This document shows positions 1-7,174 of a stretch of DNA of 64,000 bases, one piece after another. The position numbers and the translations under genes were made by a program. The notes under the pieces are model-generated. The model was not told where the DNA came from and did no database searches. It saw nothing but the letters and a program-made list of their open reading frames with translations. Each line of letters opens with the position of its first letter. Position 1 is the stretch's first letter. Source of the stretch: Acidobacteriota bacterium (lineage in GTDB: Bacteria; Acidobacteriota; JAAYUB01); NCBI GenBank assembly GCA_018001935.1, contig JAGNHB010000015.1:33429-97428 (forward strand), in the 5' to 3' direction.

Positions 1-1
1 C

Positions 2-106
2 TACGGCGTGAAACCCGAGCAGATCCGCCGGTGGAACGCGCTCAAGGACTTCACGATCCAGCCCGGGCAGCGACTGGCGGTCTCGCCCGGCGCCGGCCGG
101 CGATAG
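2..106 (+). CDS. LysM-domain protein, C-terminal end (partial)
   Basis: Only the last 34 codons are in the window; the gene enters from the left edge and ends in TAG at 104-106. The frame reads YGVKPEQIRRWNALKD followed by IQPGQRLAVSP, which is the second half of a LysM module: the helix that packs after the first strand, then the final strand with the typical I-x-PGQ-x-L pattern. LysM modules bind peptidoglycan or chitin-type glycans, so the full protein is probably an envelope-located hydrolase or lytic transglycosylase ending in LysM. What precedes the module cannot be seen, so no enzyme name is justified. Confidence 0.7.
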   Translation, partial: YGVKPEQIRRWNALKDFTIQPGQRLAVSPGAGRR

Positions 107-172
107 CGGGCCCCGCCCACCCCCGCCCGGCCGGGACCGGTCGAAGCGTCGCGCACTTCCCCGTCGGCCGGG

Positions 173-664
173 TCACTTCAGAAGGTATACCGAGAGGTGG
201 AGGTTGCCGTTACAGTTCTTCGGCTCCACCCGGATGGTGATGCTCTCGCCGTAAACGGCCGTCGAGAGGGCTTCCCCGTCGGTCCGCCCCGTGTCGATGG
301 CGATGTCTTTCTTGTAGTAATCGAAATCCTTGTCCCCGTCCTTGGTGGACAGGGTCAGCTTGACCGCAGTGGCCACCACCTTGCTGGTCCGCTCGGAGCC
401 CGTCATGAAGAGGACGATCCGGAAATCGCGGAAACCGAGGGTCGGCACCGTCCAGGACACGGGGTTCTTGTCGGTGACACGGACGTCCGACGCCAATTGG
501 TAGAACAGCGTGTCGGGTGCGATCTTGAGGTCCCACTCCAGTTTCGCGGGGTAGGCGGGCTGAGTCCCTTTGGGGTTCGGAAGGTCCTCGGCGGCCGCCA
601 CGCCGACCGACAACGCCATCAGAAACACCATTCCGAAAAGCGCAAACAGCTTACGTCCGTTCAT
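173..664 (-). CDS. Secreted protein of unknown function
   Basis: A 163-residue protein starting at ATG 664 behind a strong AAGGAGG Shine-Dalgarno. Residues 1-25 form a clear signal peptide: basic MNGRKLF, a hydrophobic run, then an AAA-ED cleavage region. The mature part (about 138 residues) has alternating hydrophobic positions, suggesting a beta-sandwich exported to the periplasm or surface. I do not recognise a family. It is transcribed alone, away from the LysM gene on the other strand. Function unknown; secretion is the only well-supported statement. Confidence 0.75.
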   Translation of the reverse strand: MNGRKLFALFGMVFLMALSVGVAAAEDLPNPKGTQPAYPAKLEWDLKIAPDTLFYQLASDVRVTDKNPVSWTVPTLGFRDFRIVLFMTGSERTSKVVATAVKLTLSTKDGDKDFDYYKKDIAIDTGRTDGEALSTAVYGESITIRVEPKNCNGNLHLSVYLLK

Positions 665-703
665 ACATCCTCCTTCGCATTTCGCGGCTGGTCTTGTCGC
701 TTC

Positions 704-732
704 ATTCTAGACCGGGGGTTCCGCCGCCGCAA
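704..732 (-). promoter_or_regulatory. Candidate sigma-70 promoter for the secreted protein gene
   Basis: On the minus strand TTGCGG (727-732) is followed after 17 bases by TAGAAT (704-709), about 40 bases before the ATG at 664. The -10 box is reasonable and the spacing ideal, but the -35 box matches only its first half. Confidence 0.4.
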
Positions 733-757
733 GGGAAATCCGGGGCCGGCCGGGCGG

Positions 758-1297
758 TCAGGGGCGAAACCCCGCGGCCCCGCGGATAAGCCGGACCGTG
801 TAGATGGCCGCCAGGAGCAGAGTGGCGCCCATCCCCGGCCAGACGCCCCACCAGGGGAGACGGCCGCCCGGCCCCGACGCCACCTGGATCACGGCGAGGA
901 CGGCGGTCAGCAGGATTGTCTCGATGGCAACCCCCACCGCGAACAGGAACTCCACCACCAAGTCGCGGTAGTCCGCCTGCCGCTCCGGCGGGAGCGCCAG
1001 GAACGCCTCCTTGTTGGGGATGTTGATCCAGCGGGGGTGCCGGAAGCTCCAGCGCGTCAACGCCGCAGCGGCGAAGAACAGGGCCGCGGTGGCCCAGGGG
1101 AGCATGAAGAAGAGGACGGCGACCTCCCACCCCCTCCCCGCCCAGCGGTCCGGCCGGCCCGCCAGGTCGAAGTGGACGGGCACCCTGGACGGGAGACCGT
1201 GCCAGGCCACGATCCCGACGATCCCCGTCACCGACGGGATGACCAGGTTGAGGGCGACCAGGGCGCGGCGAACCCAGGTTCTTCTTTCGTTCTCCAT
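758..1297 (-). CDS. DUF1648-type integral membrane protein
   Basis: A 179-residue membrane protein with four likely transmembrane segments. After the first segment it carries PVHFDLAGRPDRWAG, the signature of DUF1648 (P-x-H-F-x-x-x-G-x-x-D-x-W), a domain also found in SdpI-type immunity and signalling proteins. I chose ATG 1297, five bases after GGAGG at 1303-1307; the in-frame GTG at 1309 overlaps the ribosome binding site and ATG 1300 sits too close. No SdpC-like toxin or ArsR regulator lies beside it, so an immunity role is not supported here. Confidence 0.7.
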   Translation of the reverse strand: MENERRTWVRRALVALNLVIPSVTGIVGIVAWHGLPSRVPVHFDLAGRPDRWAGRGWEVAVLFFMLPWATAALFFAAAALTRWSFRHPRWINIPNKEAFLALPPERQADYRDLVVEFLFAVGVAIETILLTAVLAVIQVASGPGGRLPWWGVWPGMGATLLLAAIYTVRLIRGAAGFRP

Positions 1298-1327
1298 CAT
1301 CTCCTCCACGGACGTTCCAATCTTGAG

Positions 1328-1421
1328 GGGTTCGCAAAAAGTCGGAAAACGAGCGGGAAAGTGTCTGTAAGGCCTTTGTTTGAGCCATCACCCGGAGGGT
1401 GATGGTACTTTTTGCGAACCC
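1328..1421. repeat. 15-bp terminal inverted repeat with inner hairpin
   Basis: GGGTTCGCAAAAAGT at 1328-1342 is the exact reverse complement of 1407-1421. Between them lies a second hairpin, CCATCACCC-GGA-GGGTGATGG (1385-1405). The left arm and following 20 bases recur in near-identical form at 10078-10113 on the other strand, so this is a dispersed element and not a chance palindrome. It carries no reading frame and resembles a small non-autonomous (MITE-like) element. Confidence 0.6.
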
Positions 1422-1502
1422 ATCACTCGAGGAAGATTTCCGATTCGCGTTCATCCGCGTGTTTCGCGGGCAAAATACAGCTATTGGCGGGTCCACCCTT
1501 CG

Positions 1503-2672
1503 TCACCGGCCGACCGGGCCTTCCAGGCGCCGGGAAGGCCCGGGGCCTGTGCCCGGTCGGCGGCCGATGGATCGGAGTTGCGCCTGGAGCCGCGCCCACC
1601 CGGCGTCCACCGTTTCCCCCGGACAGGCCTTCCCCGGGTAGATCGCGTAGCCGGCCCGGAAGATCGGGGGCGTCAGGTTCGGCATGACGACGTTCGCCCC
1701 GCACTGCAGGCCCCGCTCACGGCCGCGGTCCGGGTCGAGGGCGGCGAGGGCCGTGGTGCTGGGGATGTTGGCCCAGGGGCACGCCAGGCGGGCCAGGGCC
1801 AGGGTCTTCAGGGTCATGGCGACGGAATTCGGGACCTGTTCTTCGTGGCGCACGCCCGGCCCGGGCCCGGGAAAGGGGGCTCCCGCCCCCCCCCGCGGGG
1901 CCCCCAGCGGCGTGGCCGGGTGGGGGATGAAGGGGCCCGCACCGATCATGTCCAACCCGAGGTCGCGGAAGAGCAGGATGTCCCGCGCCAGGTCGTCGAA
2001 GGTCTGCCCCGGGATCCCCACCATCACCCCGCTGCCGGTCTCGTAGCCCAGGGCGCGAAGGGATCGCAGGAGGCCGATGCGGTCGTCCGTCCCGCCCTTG
2101 ACCGGCGGGTGGATGCGGCGATACAGGTCGGGGTTGGACGTCTCGAAGCGCAGAAGGTACCGGTCGGCCCCGGCCTCCCGCCACAGGGACAGTTCGTCGG
2201 GGCCCCGCTCGCCGAGGCTCAGCGTGACGGCCAGTCCCGTGCGGGCCCGGACCTGGCGGATCACCTCCGCCAACCACTCCGCCTCGATCCCGGGGTCCTC
2301 GCCCGACTGCATCACGAGGGTGCCGAAACCGAACGACCGGGCCCGGTCGGCGCACTCGAGGATATCCTCCCGACCCAGCCGGTAGCGGGCCAGGGCGACG
2401 TTTGGCGCCCTCAAGCCGCAGTAGGCGCAGAGCCGGCGGCAGTGGCTCGAGATCTCGACCAGGCCCCGCAGGTGGACGTCGTCGCCGACCCAGCGCCGGC
2501 GGGTCTCGTCCGCTCGTTCCCAGAGTGCGGCGAGCCGTGCCTCGTCCTCCTCCCGCAGCCAGGCGCGGATCTCCTCGAATCCCGGGGAAGGGTCTCCCGA
2601 GGGGGTCGTCTTCCCTCCGTTCCCCTCGGGGGGTGGGTTCACGGCCGCGGTGGGTGCGGGGTCCGATTTCAA
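1503..2672 (-). CDS. hydE: [FeFe]-hydrogenase H-cluster maturation radical SAM protein HydE
   Basis: A 389-residue radical SAM protein. The [4Fe-4S] motif is C78-x3-C82-x2-C85 (CRRLCAYC). Further HydE-like blocks follow: MQSGEDP, RYLLRFETSNPDLYRRIHP, GVMVGIPGQT and DMIGAGPFIPHPATPLG. HydE helps build the dithiomethylamine-bearing diiron site of [FeFe] hydrogenase with HydG and HydF. The start is TTG at 2672, five bases after GGAGG. PylB and BioB are relatives, but the GPFIPHP block and overall length favour HydE. The first 30 residues are a Pro/Gly-rich, low-complexity tail. No hydF, hydG or hydrogenase is visible in the window. Confidence 0.88.
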   Translation of the reverse strand: MKSDPAPTAAVNPPPEGNGGKTTPSGDPSPGFEEIRAWLREEDEARLAALWERADETRRRWVGDDVHLRGLVEISSHCRRLCAYCGLRAPNVALARYRLGREDILECADRARSFGFGTLVMQSGEDPGIEAEWLAEVIRQVRARTGLAVTLSLGERGPDELSLWREAGADRYLLRFETSNPDLYRRIHPPVKGGTDDRIGLLRSLRALGYETGSGVMVGIPGQTFDDLARDILLFRDLGLDMIGAGPFIPHPATPLGAPRGGAGAPFPGPGPGVRHEEQVPNSVAMTLKTLALARLACPWANIPSTTALAALDPDRGRERGLQCGANVVMPNLTPPIFRAGYAIYPGKACPGETVDAGWARLQAQLRSIGRRPGTGPGPSRRLEGPVGR

Positions 2673-2775
2673 CGCGTCCTCCTGCCCTCATTGTACTTCC
2701 GCCAGGGGCGGATGGGAACGGATTTGTGGGACCCTGGGCCCGGGGGGCCTCCCCGGGCCCCCTGTTCTTTCTCCT

Positions 2776-2803
2776 TTGACGGACCGGGGTTCGCGATTAT
2801 AAT
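2776..2803 (+). promoter_or_regulatory. Sigma-70 promoter for wecB
   Basis: TTGACG (2776-2781), 16-base spacer, perfect TATAAT (2798-2803). It stands 76 bases before the wecB start at 2880 in an otherwise GC-rich divergent spacer between hydE and wecB. Confidence 0.7.
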
Positions 2804-2879
2804 CCCACTCTGAGCCGAAGCCGGACAAGCCGGAAAGGATGTCCTTCACCCAGGCTTCTGAAAGGGAGTGATCGGTCCG

Positions 2880-4022
2880 ATGAGGATGCTCGCCGTCGTG
2901 GGAACCCGACCGGAAGCCATCAAGATGGCCCCGGTGATCCTTCGCCTGCGCGAAGAACCGGGGGTGACCTGCCGGGTCCTGGCCACCGCCCAGCACCGGG
3001 AGATGCTCGACCAGGTCCTCGACCGGTTCGGCATCGTCCCGGACCACGACCTGGACGTGATGGCGGAAAACCAGACGCCCGCCCGGGTTGCCGCCGCCGT
3101 CCTCGAGCGGACGGGGAACGTCCTGGAAGAGGAGAAACCCGACTGGGTGCTGGTGCAGGGCGACACCACCACGGTGGCCGCCGCCGCCCTGGCCGCCTTC
3201 TACGGCCGGTGCCGGGTGGGGCACGTGGAAGCCGGCCTCCGCTCCTTCGACCGGTCCCAGCCGTTCCCCGAGGAGATCAACCGGAAGGTGGCCGGGGTGA
3301 TCGCCGACGTCCACTTCGCACCCACGGCCCGGGCCCGGCAGAACCTGCTCGGGGAGGGGGTCAGCGGCGGCGCCGTCCACGTCACGGGAAACCCCGTGAT
3401 CGACGCGCTCCGCCTGGCGTCGGACCTGCCGTGGGATGCCGCGGGGACACCCCTGGAGGCGCTGCCCGGCGACCGGAGGCTGGTCCTGGTCACCGCCCAC
3501 CGGCGGGAGAATTTCGGGCAGCCGCTGGAACGAATCTGCCGGGCGCTCGCCAAGATCGCCGACACGTTCCCCGGTGACGTCCACCTCGTCTACCCGGTCC
3601 ACCCCAACCCGAGTGTGCGCCGCCCGGTGGAGCGTCTCCTGGGCGCCCACCCCGGCGTCACCCTGACGGGCCCCCTCGACTACCTCGCCCTGGTCCACCT
3701 CATGCGGCGCGCCTGCCTGATCCTGACGGATTCCGGCGGCATCCAGGAGGAGGGGCCGGCGCTCGGGAAGCCGGTGCTCGTGCTCCGGGAAGTGACCGAG
3801 CGGCCCGAGGCGGTCGAGGCGGGGACGGTGCTCCTGGCGGGCACCGACGACACCCGCATCGTGCACCTCGCGTGCGCGCTGCTGACCGACCCCGTGGCCC
3901 GCGCCCGGATGGCCCGCGCCGTGAACCCCTACGGCGACGGCCGGGCCGCCGAGCGGATTCGGGACATCCTGCTGGGCCGTCCCGTGAGGCCTTTCGATCC
4001 CGGTGCGCCCGGGGAGGAGTGA
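2880..4022 (+). CDS. wecB: UDP-N-acetylglucosamine 2-epimerase (non-hydrolysing)
   Basis: A 380-residue enzyme converting UDP-GlcNAc to UDP-ManNAc for cell-surface polysaccharide synthesis. Family blocks are in order: VVGTRPEAIKMAPV at the N-terminus, TAQHREM, VQGDTTT, HVEAGLRSFD, PFPEEINRKV, TGNPVIDAL, VTAHRRENFG, and the UDP-binding LTDSGGIQEEGPALGKPVLVLR near the C-terminus (shown in the sequence around 3715-3800). I chose ATG 2880 with AAAGGGAG at 2861-2868; an upstream GTG at 2868 lies inside that site. It overlaps closely with the next small membrane gene (stop 4022, next ATG 4024), so the two are co-transcribed. Confidence 0.95.
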   Translation: MRMLAVVGTRPEAIKMAPVILRLREEPGVTCRVLATAQHREMLDQVLDRFGIVPDHDLDVMAENQTPARVAAAVLERTGNVLEEEKPDWVLVQGDTTTVAAAALAAFYGRCRVGHVEAGLRSFDRSQPFPEEINRKVAGVIADVHFAPTARARQNLLGEGVSGGAVHVTGNPVIDALRLASDLPWDAAGTPLEALPGDRRLVLVTAHRRENFGQPLERICRALAKIADTFPGDVHLVYPVHPNPSVRRPVERLLGAHPGVTLTGPLDYLALVHLMRRACLILTDSGGIQEEGPALGKPVLVLREVTERPEAVEAGTVLLAGTDDTRIVHLACALLTDPVARARMARAVNPYGDGRAAERIRDILLGRPVRPFDPGAPGEE

Positions 4023-4023
4023 C

Positions 4024-4416
4024 ATGGCCAGGAAACGGAAATCCCGCAGAACCATCCCGCTGATCTACCTGGGGCCCATCGTGTCCGTGAGCGTCCTCGC
4101 GGGCCTTTTCCTGGTGGAGGACGACCTGGGGCTCTCCAACCAGACCATCCTCCTCGTGGTGGGCCTGGGCCTGATCGCCTTCTACCTTTCGATCCTGGTG
4201 CGCCGTTACCTGAATTCGATCGCGCGGCAGCTCCGGCAGGAACAGAAGAGCCCCTCCGCCGAGGTCGAGGAGACCCTCCCGGAAGGGTTCGGGAAAATCC
4301 CCTCCATCCCCCTCGAGGAACTGAAGCAGCAGATCGCCGACTCCGAACGCCGGAAGCGGTCCGAGCCCAAGTCCCCCTTCACGCCGGAACCGCCCGACGA
4401 CGACCCCGCGCACTGA
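4024..4416 (+). CDS. Small membrane protein with two transmembrane helices
   Basis: A 130-residue protein beginning two bases after wecB, with GGGGAGGAG just upstream. A basic start (ARKRKSRR) is followed by two hydrophobic helices (about residues 13-32 and 42-60), then a charged cytoplasmic tail rich in Glu, Lys and Pro. I do not recognise the family. Translational coupling to wecB hints at a role in envelope polysaccharide assembly, but nothing in the sequence proves it. Confidence 0.7.
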   Translation: MARKRKSRRTIPLIYLGPIVSVSVLAGLFLVEDDLGLSNQTILLVVGLGLIAFYLSILVRRYLNSIARQLRQEQKSPSAEVEETLPEGFGKIPSIPLEELKQQIADSERRKRSEPKSPFTPEPPDDDPAH

Positions 4417-4474
4417 AGCCGCGTCCCCCCGGCCCCCCGGATCGGGCCCCGGGGTGGACATTTTCAAAATTTCA

Positions 4475-4500
4475 TTGAATACTCCAACTATCTGTACTAT
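4475..4500 (+). promoter_or_regulatory. Weak promoter-like AT-rich block before the peptide gene
   Basis: An AT-rich island (about 4460-4503) in GC-rich surroundings contains TTGAAT (4475-4480) and TACTAT (4495-4500). The 14-base spacing is short, so the true hexamers may differ; the composition and position 57 bases before the peptide start make a promoter plausible. Confidence 0.35.
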
Positions 4501-4556
4501 GGTGAAGTCGAGGGGCGCATTCAGCCCGGCGGTGGCGGGCCTTGCGTGAGGATGGG

Positions 4557-4754
4557 ATGCAAAAAAAAGAAAGCAAAAAGGTTACACGCTCGGCTCCGAC
4601 CGGGGCCCGGAAACCGTACGTTCCTCCCCGCCTCGTGACGTACGCCAGCGAGCAAATCCTGGCCGAGATCGGGATCGCCCAGGCCTGTTCGCCCTTCAAC
4701 CCGAGCTGCCCCACCGAAAAATCCGGGAAGCGGAAGCCGATCCGGAGGAGATGA
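4557..4754 (+). CDS. Short peptide, possible RiPP-type precursor
   Basis: A 65-residue peptide from ATG 4557, five bases after GAGG. The N-terminal part is Lys-rich (MQKKESKKV), the middle reads RKPYVPPRLVTYASEQI, and the C-terminal part has two cysteines (QACSPFNPSC) before a basic tail. The K-P-Y-x-P-P-x-L-V-x-Y block resembles leader regions of peptides bound by PqqD/RRE-type recognition domains (lasso and radical-SAM peptides). It has its own AT-rich promoter region. No modifying enzyme or exporter adjoins it, and it stands convergent to nuoC. The precursor idea is inference; that it is a real gene rests on the ribosome binding site and upstream composition. Confidence 0.5.
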   Translation: MQKKESKKVTRSAPTGARKPYVPPRLVTYASEQILAEIGIAQACSPFNPSCPTEKSGKRKPIRRR

Positions 4755-4833
4755 CGGTTCAACCCGGCACGCGAGCGACGCCGCCGGCCTTTCCCGCGGG
4801 AGCGGGGGAGGCCGTTCGCCATTTTTGGGGGGG

Positions 4834-5310
4834 TCAGTTCAGCGGGCCGATGCGGGGTTGGCGCTTGCGGATGGGGTAGTCCTTTCGGAGGGGGTGCCCC
4901 TCGAACTCCTCGTAGAGGAGGATCCGCTTCAGGTTCGGGTGCCCCTTGAAGCGAATCCCGAAGAGGTCCCAGGCTTCCCGCTCGTGCCAATCGGCGGCCT
5001 TCCAGAGAGGGGTCAGCGAGTCCACCTCGGGCCGCGCCTCCGGGACCCGCACCTTCACCCGGAGCCGCGCTTTCCGTGCCAGCGCGTAGAAGTGGTAAAC
5101 GATCTCGAAGCGGGGTTCCTCGTCCGGGTAATCCACCCCCGCCAGGTCCATGAGGACGTTGAAATCCAGCCGGGGGTCCTCCTTCAGGAACCGGGCGACC
5201 GCCGCGATCCCCTCGGGGTGGACGCGCACGCACTCCTCGCCCCGCTCCTCGGTGCACTCGACGAAGGCGTCCGGAAACCCTTCGCGGATCAGTTGCCCGG
5301 CCAGTCCCAT
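4834..5310 (-). CDS. nuoC: NADH-quinone oxidoreductase subunit C
   Basis: A 158-residue 30-kDa-type subunit of respiratory complex I. Diagnostic stretch near the C-terminus: WHEREAWDLFGIRFKGHPNL followed by PLRKDYP. It forms part of the peripheral arm next to NuoD and NuoB. The ATG at 5310 follows GAGG with five bases spacing and lies seven bases after the nuoB stop. No nuoD follows; the next gene is the peptide on the opposite strand. Confidence 0.93.
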   Translation of the reverse strand: MGLAGQLIREGFPDAFVECTEERGEECVRVHPEGIAAVARFLKEDPRLDFNVLMDLAGVDYPDEEPRFEIVYHFYALARKARLRVKVRVPEARPEVDSLTPLWKAADWHEREAWDLFGIRFKGHPNLKRILLYEEFEGHPLRKDYPIRKRQPRIGPLN

Positions 5311-5317
5311 GCTTGCC

Positions 5318-5806
5318 TCAATACTCCTGTCTCTGGGTTCGGATCTTTTCCTGCAGCTTCATGATGCCGTCCAGGACCGTCTCCGGCCGGGGAGGGCACC
5401 CCGGAATGTAGACGTCCACGGGGAGGATGGTGTCGATCCCCTGGACCGTGGCGTAGTTGTCGTAAAAGCCCCCCGTGCAGGTGCACACGCCGAAGGCCAC
5501 CACCCACCGGGGCTCGGTCATCTGGTCGTAGACCCTCCGGAGGACGGGGGCGATCTTGTGGGAGATGGTCCCCACCACCATGAGCACGTCCGCCTGGCGG
5601 GGGGAGAAACGCGGGAGGGCGGCGCCGAACCGGTCGATGTCGTAGTGGGCGCACGACACGGACATGTACTCCATGCCGCAGCAGGCCGTGACGAAGGGGT
5701 AGAGGAAGAGGGAGTAGCGCCGCGACCAGGCGACCACCGCGTCCAACCGCGTCGTCACGAAGCCCTCGTCGCCGAAGACGCCCGCCACCGCCTTTCTCAG
5801 TCCCAT
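5318..5806 (-). CDS. nuoB: NADH-quinone oxidoreductase subunit B
   Basis: A 162-residue subunit that carries cluster N2, the last iron-sulfur centre before quinone. It has the adjacent-cysteine motif TACCGMEY, the further ligands in CTCTGG and the closing PGCPPRPE, giving the four N2 cysteines. Start ATG 5806 overlaps the end of nuoA by ten bases, which fixes the start and shows translational coupling. The longer upstream reading frame is a shadow of nuoA. Confidence 0.95.
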   Translation of the reverse strand: MGLRKAVAGVFGDEGFVTTRLDAVVAWSRRYSLFLYPFVTACCGMEYMSVSCAHYDIDRFGAALPRFSPRQADVLMVVGTISHKIAPVLRRVYDQMTEPRWVVAFGVCTCTGGFYDNYATVQGIDTILPVDVYIPGCPPRPETVLDGIMKLQEKIRTQRQEY

Positions 5807-6159
5807 TCCAGCGCCCCCCGCTTCCAGACGTAGGCCAACCCGGCCCCGAGGACCAGCAGGAACACCGCCATGAGCCAGAACACCGGCGCCCCGAGGGCCT
5901 TGACGATCACCGCCCAGGGGAAGAGGAACGCGATTTCCACGTCGAAGACCAGGAACAGCAGGCCGGTGACGAAGAACTTCACGGAGACCCGGTGGGCGAG
6001 GGGAGCCGGGTCCGCGATGCCGCACTCGAAGGGCTCGTCCTTGACAGGGTGCCGGCGACGGGGGCCCAGCCAGGCGGAGAACGCCAGCATCCCCCCCAGC
6101 AGCGCCGCGGTGGCCGCCAGGAACACGAGCATCGAAACCGGGTTGGACGACGGGTCCAC
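5797..6159 (-). CDS. nuoA: NADH-quinone oxidoreductase subunit A
   Basis: A 120-residue membrane subunit with three transmembrane helices. Family signature: FECGIADP in the first loop and FFVTGLLFLVFDVEIAFLFP in the second helix. GTG 6159 is the likely start, three bases after AAGG within GGAGGAAGG. First gene of nuoABC; the rest of the complex I operon is not adjacent. Confidence 0.93.
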   Translation of the reverse strand: MDPSSNPVSMLVFLAATAALLGGMLAFSAWLGPRRRHPVKDEPFECGIADPAPLAHRVSVKFFVTGLLFLVFDVEIAFLFPWAVIVKALGAPVFWLMAVFLLVLGAGLAYVWKRGALEWD

Positions 6160-6232
6160 GATCCTTCCTCCGTGCTGAACCCCTTTATCGTAGCAGAAAG
6201 CGGCGGGAATTGACAGGTCAAATCCTCACAGG

Positions 6233-6769
6233 TCAAATCCTCGCCGGCCGCAGGGACGCCGTCTCGTCGGCCAGTAGCAGCGCCACGGCGTAGAACTTCC
6301 GGAGCGCCGCGCCGAGGTCGGCGTCCAGCAGGCCGTCCTCGAGCAAATCCGCCAGGTACCGGTCCCAGAGGGCGCCGAACCCGGCCACGGGGGAGCCGTT
6401 CGGGAACAACAGCCCCCCCAGGTCGTCCACGGCGCAAGGGGTGTCCCCCGCCGCGGCCCGGAATCGGAGGTCCACCGTCTCGGCCGCCTGGAGGACGTCC
6501 TTCACCTCGTGCCGGGGCTCGTCGGCGCCCAGGACGTCCCGGAGGAAGCCGTGCAGGGCGTAAGCGTAAAAGAAGCCCTCGGCGGGGAACTCCGCTTCCG
6601 GCCACCCCTCCCGGACCGCGTCGAAGAGGGCCCGGATCTCCGGCTGGGCCTTGGCAAACGCTCCCAGGCGGCTGCGGGCCGCGGCGGGGGAAAGGCCGCC
6701 GAGCCGCTCGTCAAGCTCCCGCACGTATTCCGGGATCGTCGGGGGCGTTCGGGGGGGATTTTCTTTCAT
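6233..6769 (-). CDS. Protein of unknown function, cytosolic
   Basis: A 178-residue soluble protein from ATG 6769, seven bases after a strong GGGAGGTG. No signal peptide or membrane segment. It is largely helical, with the segments RELDERLGGLSPAAARSRLG and RDVLGADEPRHEVKDVL. It lies just upstream of nuoABC on the same strand with a 73-base gap, so it could lead that transcript. I do not recognise the family. A possible link to molecular chaperone TorD-like helical proteins crossed my mind from the helical make-up and the position near redox genes, but there is no motif to support it. Confidence 0.6.
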   Translation of the reverse strand: MKENPPRTPPTIPEYVRELDERLGGLSPAAARSRLGAFAKAQPEIRALFDAVREGWPEAEFPAEGFFYAYALHGFLRDVLGADEPRHEVKDVLQAAETVDLRFRAAAGDTPCAVDDLGGLLFPNGSPVAGFGALWDRYLADLLEDGLLDADLGAALRKFYAVALLLADETASLRPARI

Positions 6770-7174
6770 CCGGTTCACCTCCCGCCGAGTATAACCAAGA
6801 CCGGCCGGTTTAACAACGGCATCCTGCAGGGTTGATAAATAAACCAAAGGGTATAAGATAGGAGAGGAGGGTTCCCGAGGTTCGGAGGGCCGGCCGGAGC
6901 CGGCGGATGCGGTCTCCGGTGCGGCCGGGAGGCTCCGGCTGGCTCTTCGGGCCTCCGGGGACGGGGGCCTGTGCCGGGGGAAAAGGCAAGGGCCAAAGGA
7001 CGAAAGGACCAAAAGGACCAAAAGGACCAAAGGGGCCCAAAGGACAGCGCCGGCGGCCCGAACGGCCTGAATCCGTGTTTATCCGTGTTCATCCGTGTTC
7101 ATCCGTGGTTAAATCCGGTTGCCGGGTAGGTTCGAGGTGGATTTCCGGTTCGCACCGGTTTGGGGGAGGGAAAA
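6770..7174. other. Intergenic region with promoter-like site and phrase repeats
   Basis: Divergent spacer before rtcB. TTGATA (6832-6837) and TAAGAT (6854-6859) with a 16-base spacer could be a plus-strand promoter, but it sits 316 bases before rtcB. At about 7000-7045 there is a run of AAAGGACC units, and at 7071-7110 three ATCCGTGTTC-type units; both motifs recur elsewhere in the window. No reading frame of coding character was seen. Confidence 0.5.

Noticed and set aside
758..1297. SdpI-type toxin immunity protein
   Set aside because: The DUF1648 signature is present but no SdpC-like toxin or SdpR regulator adjoins it.
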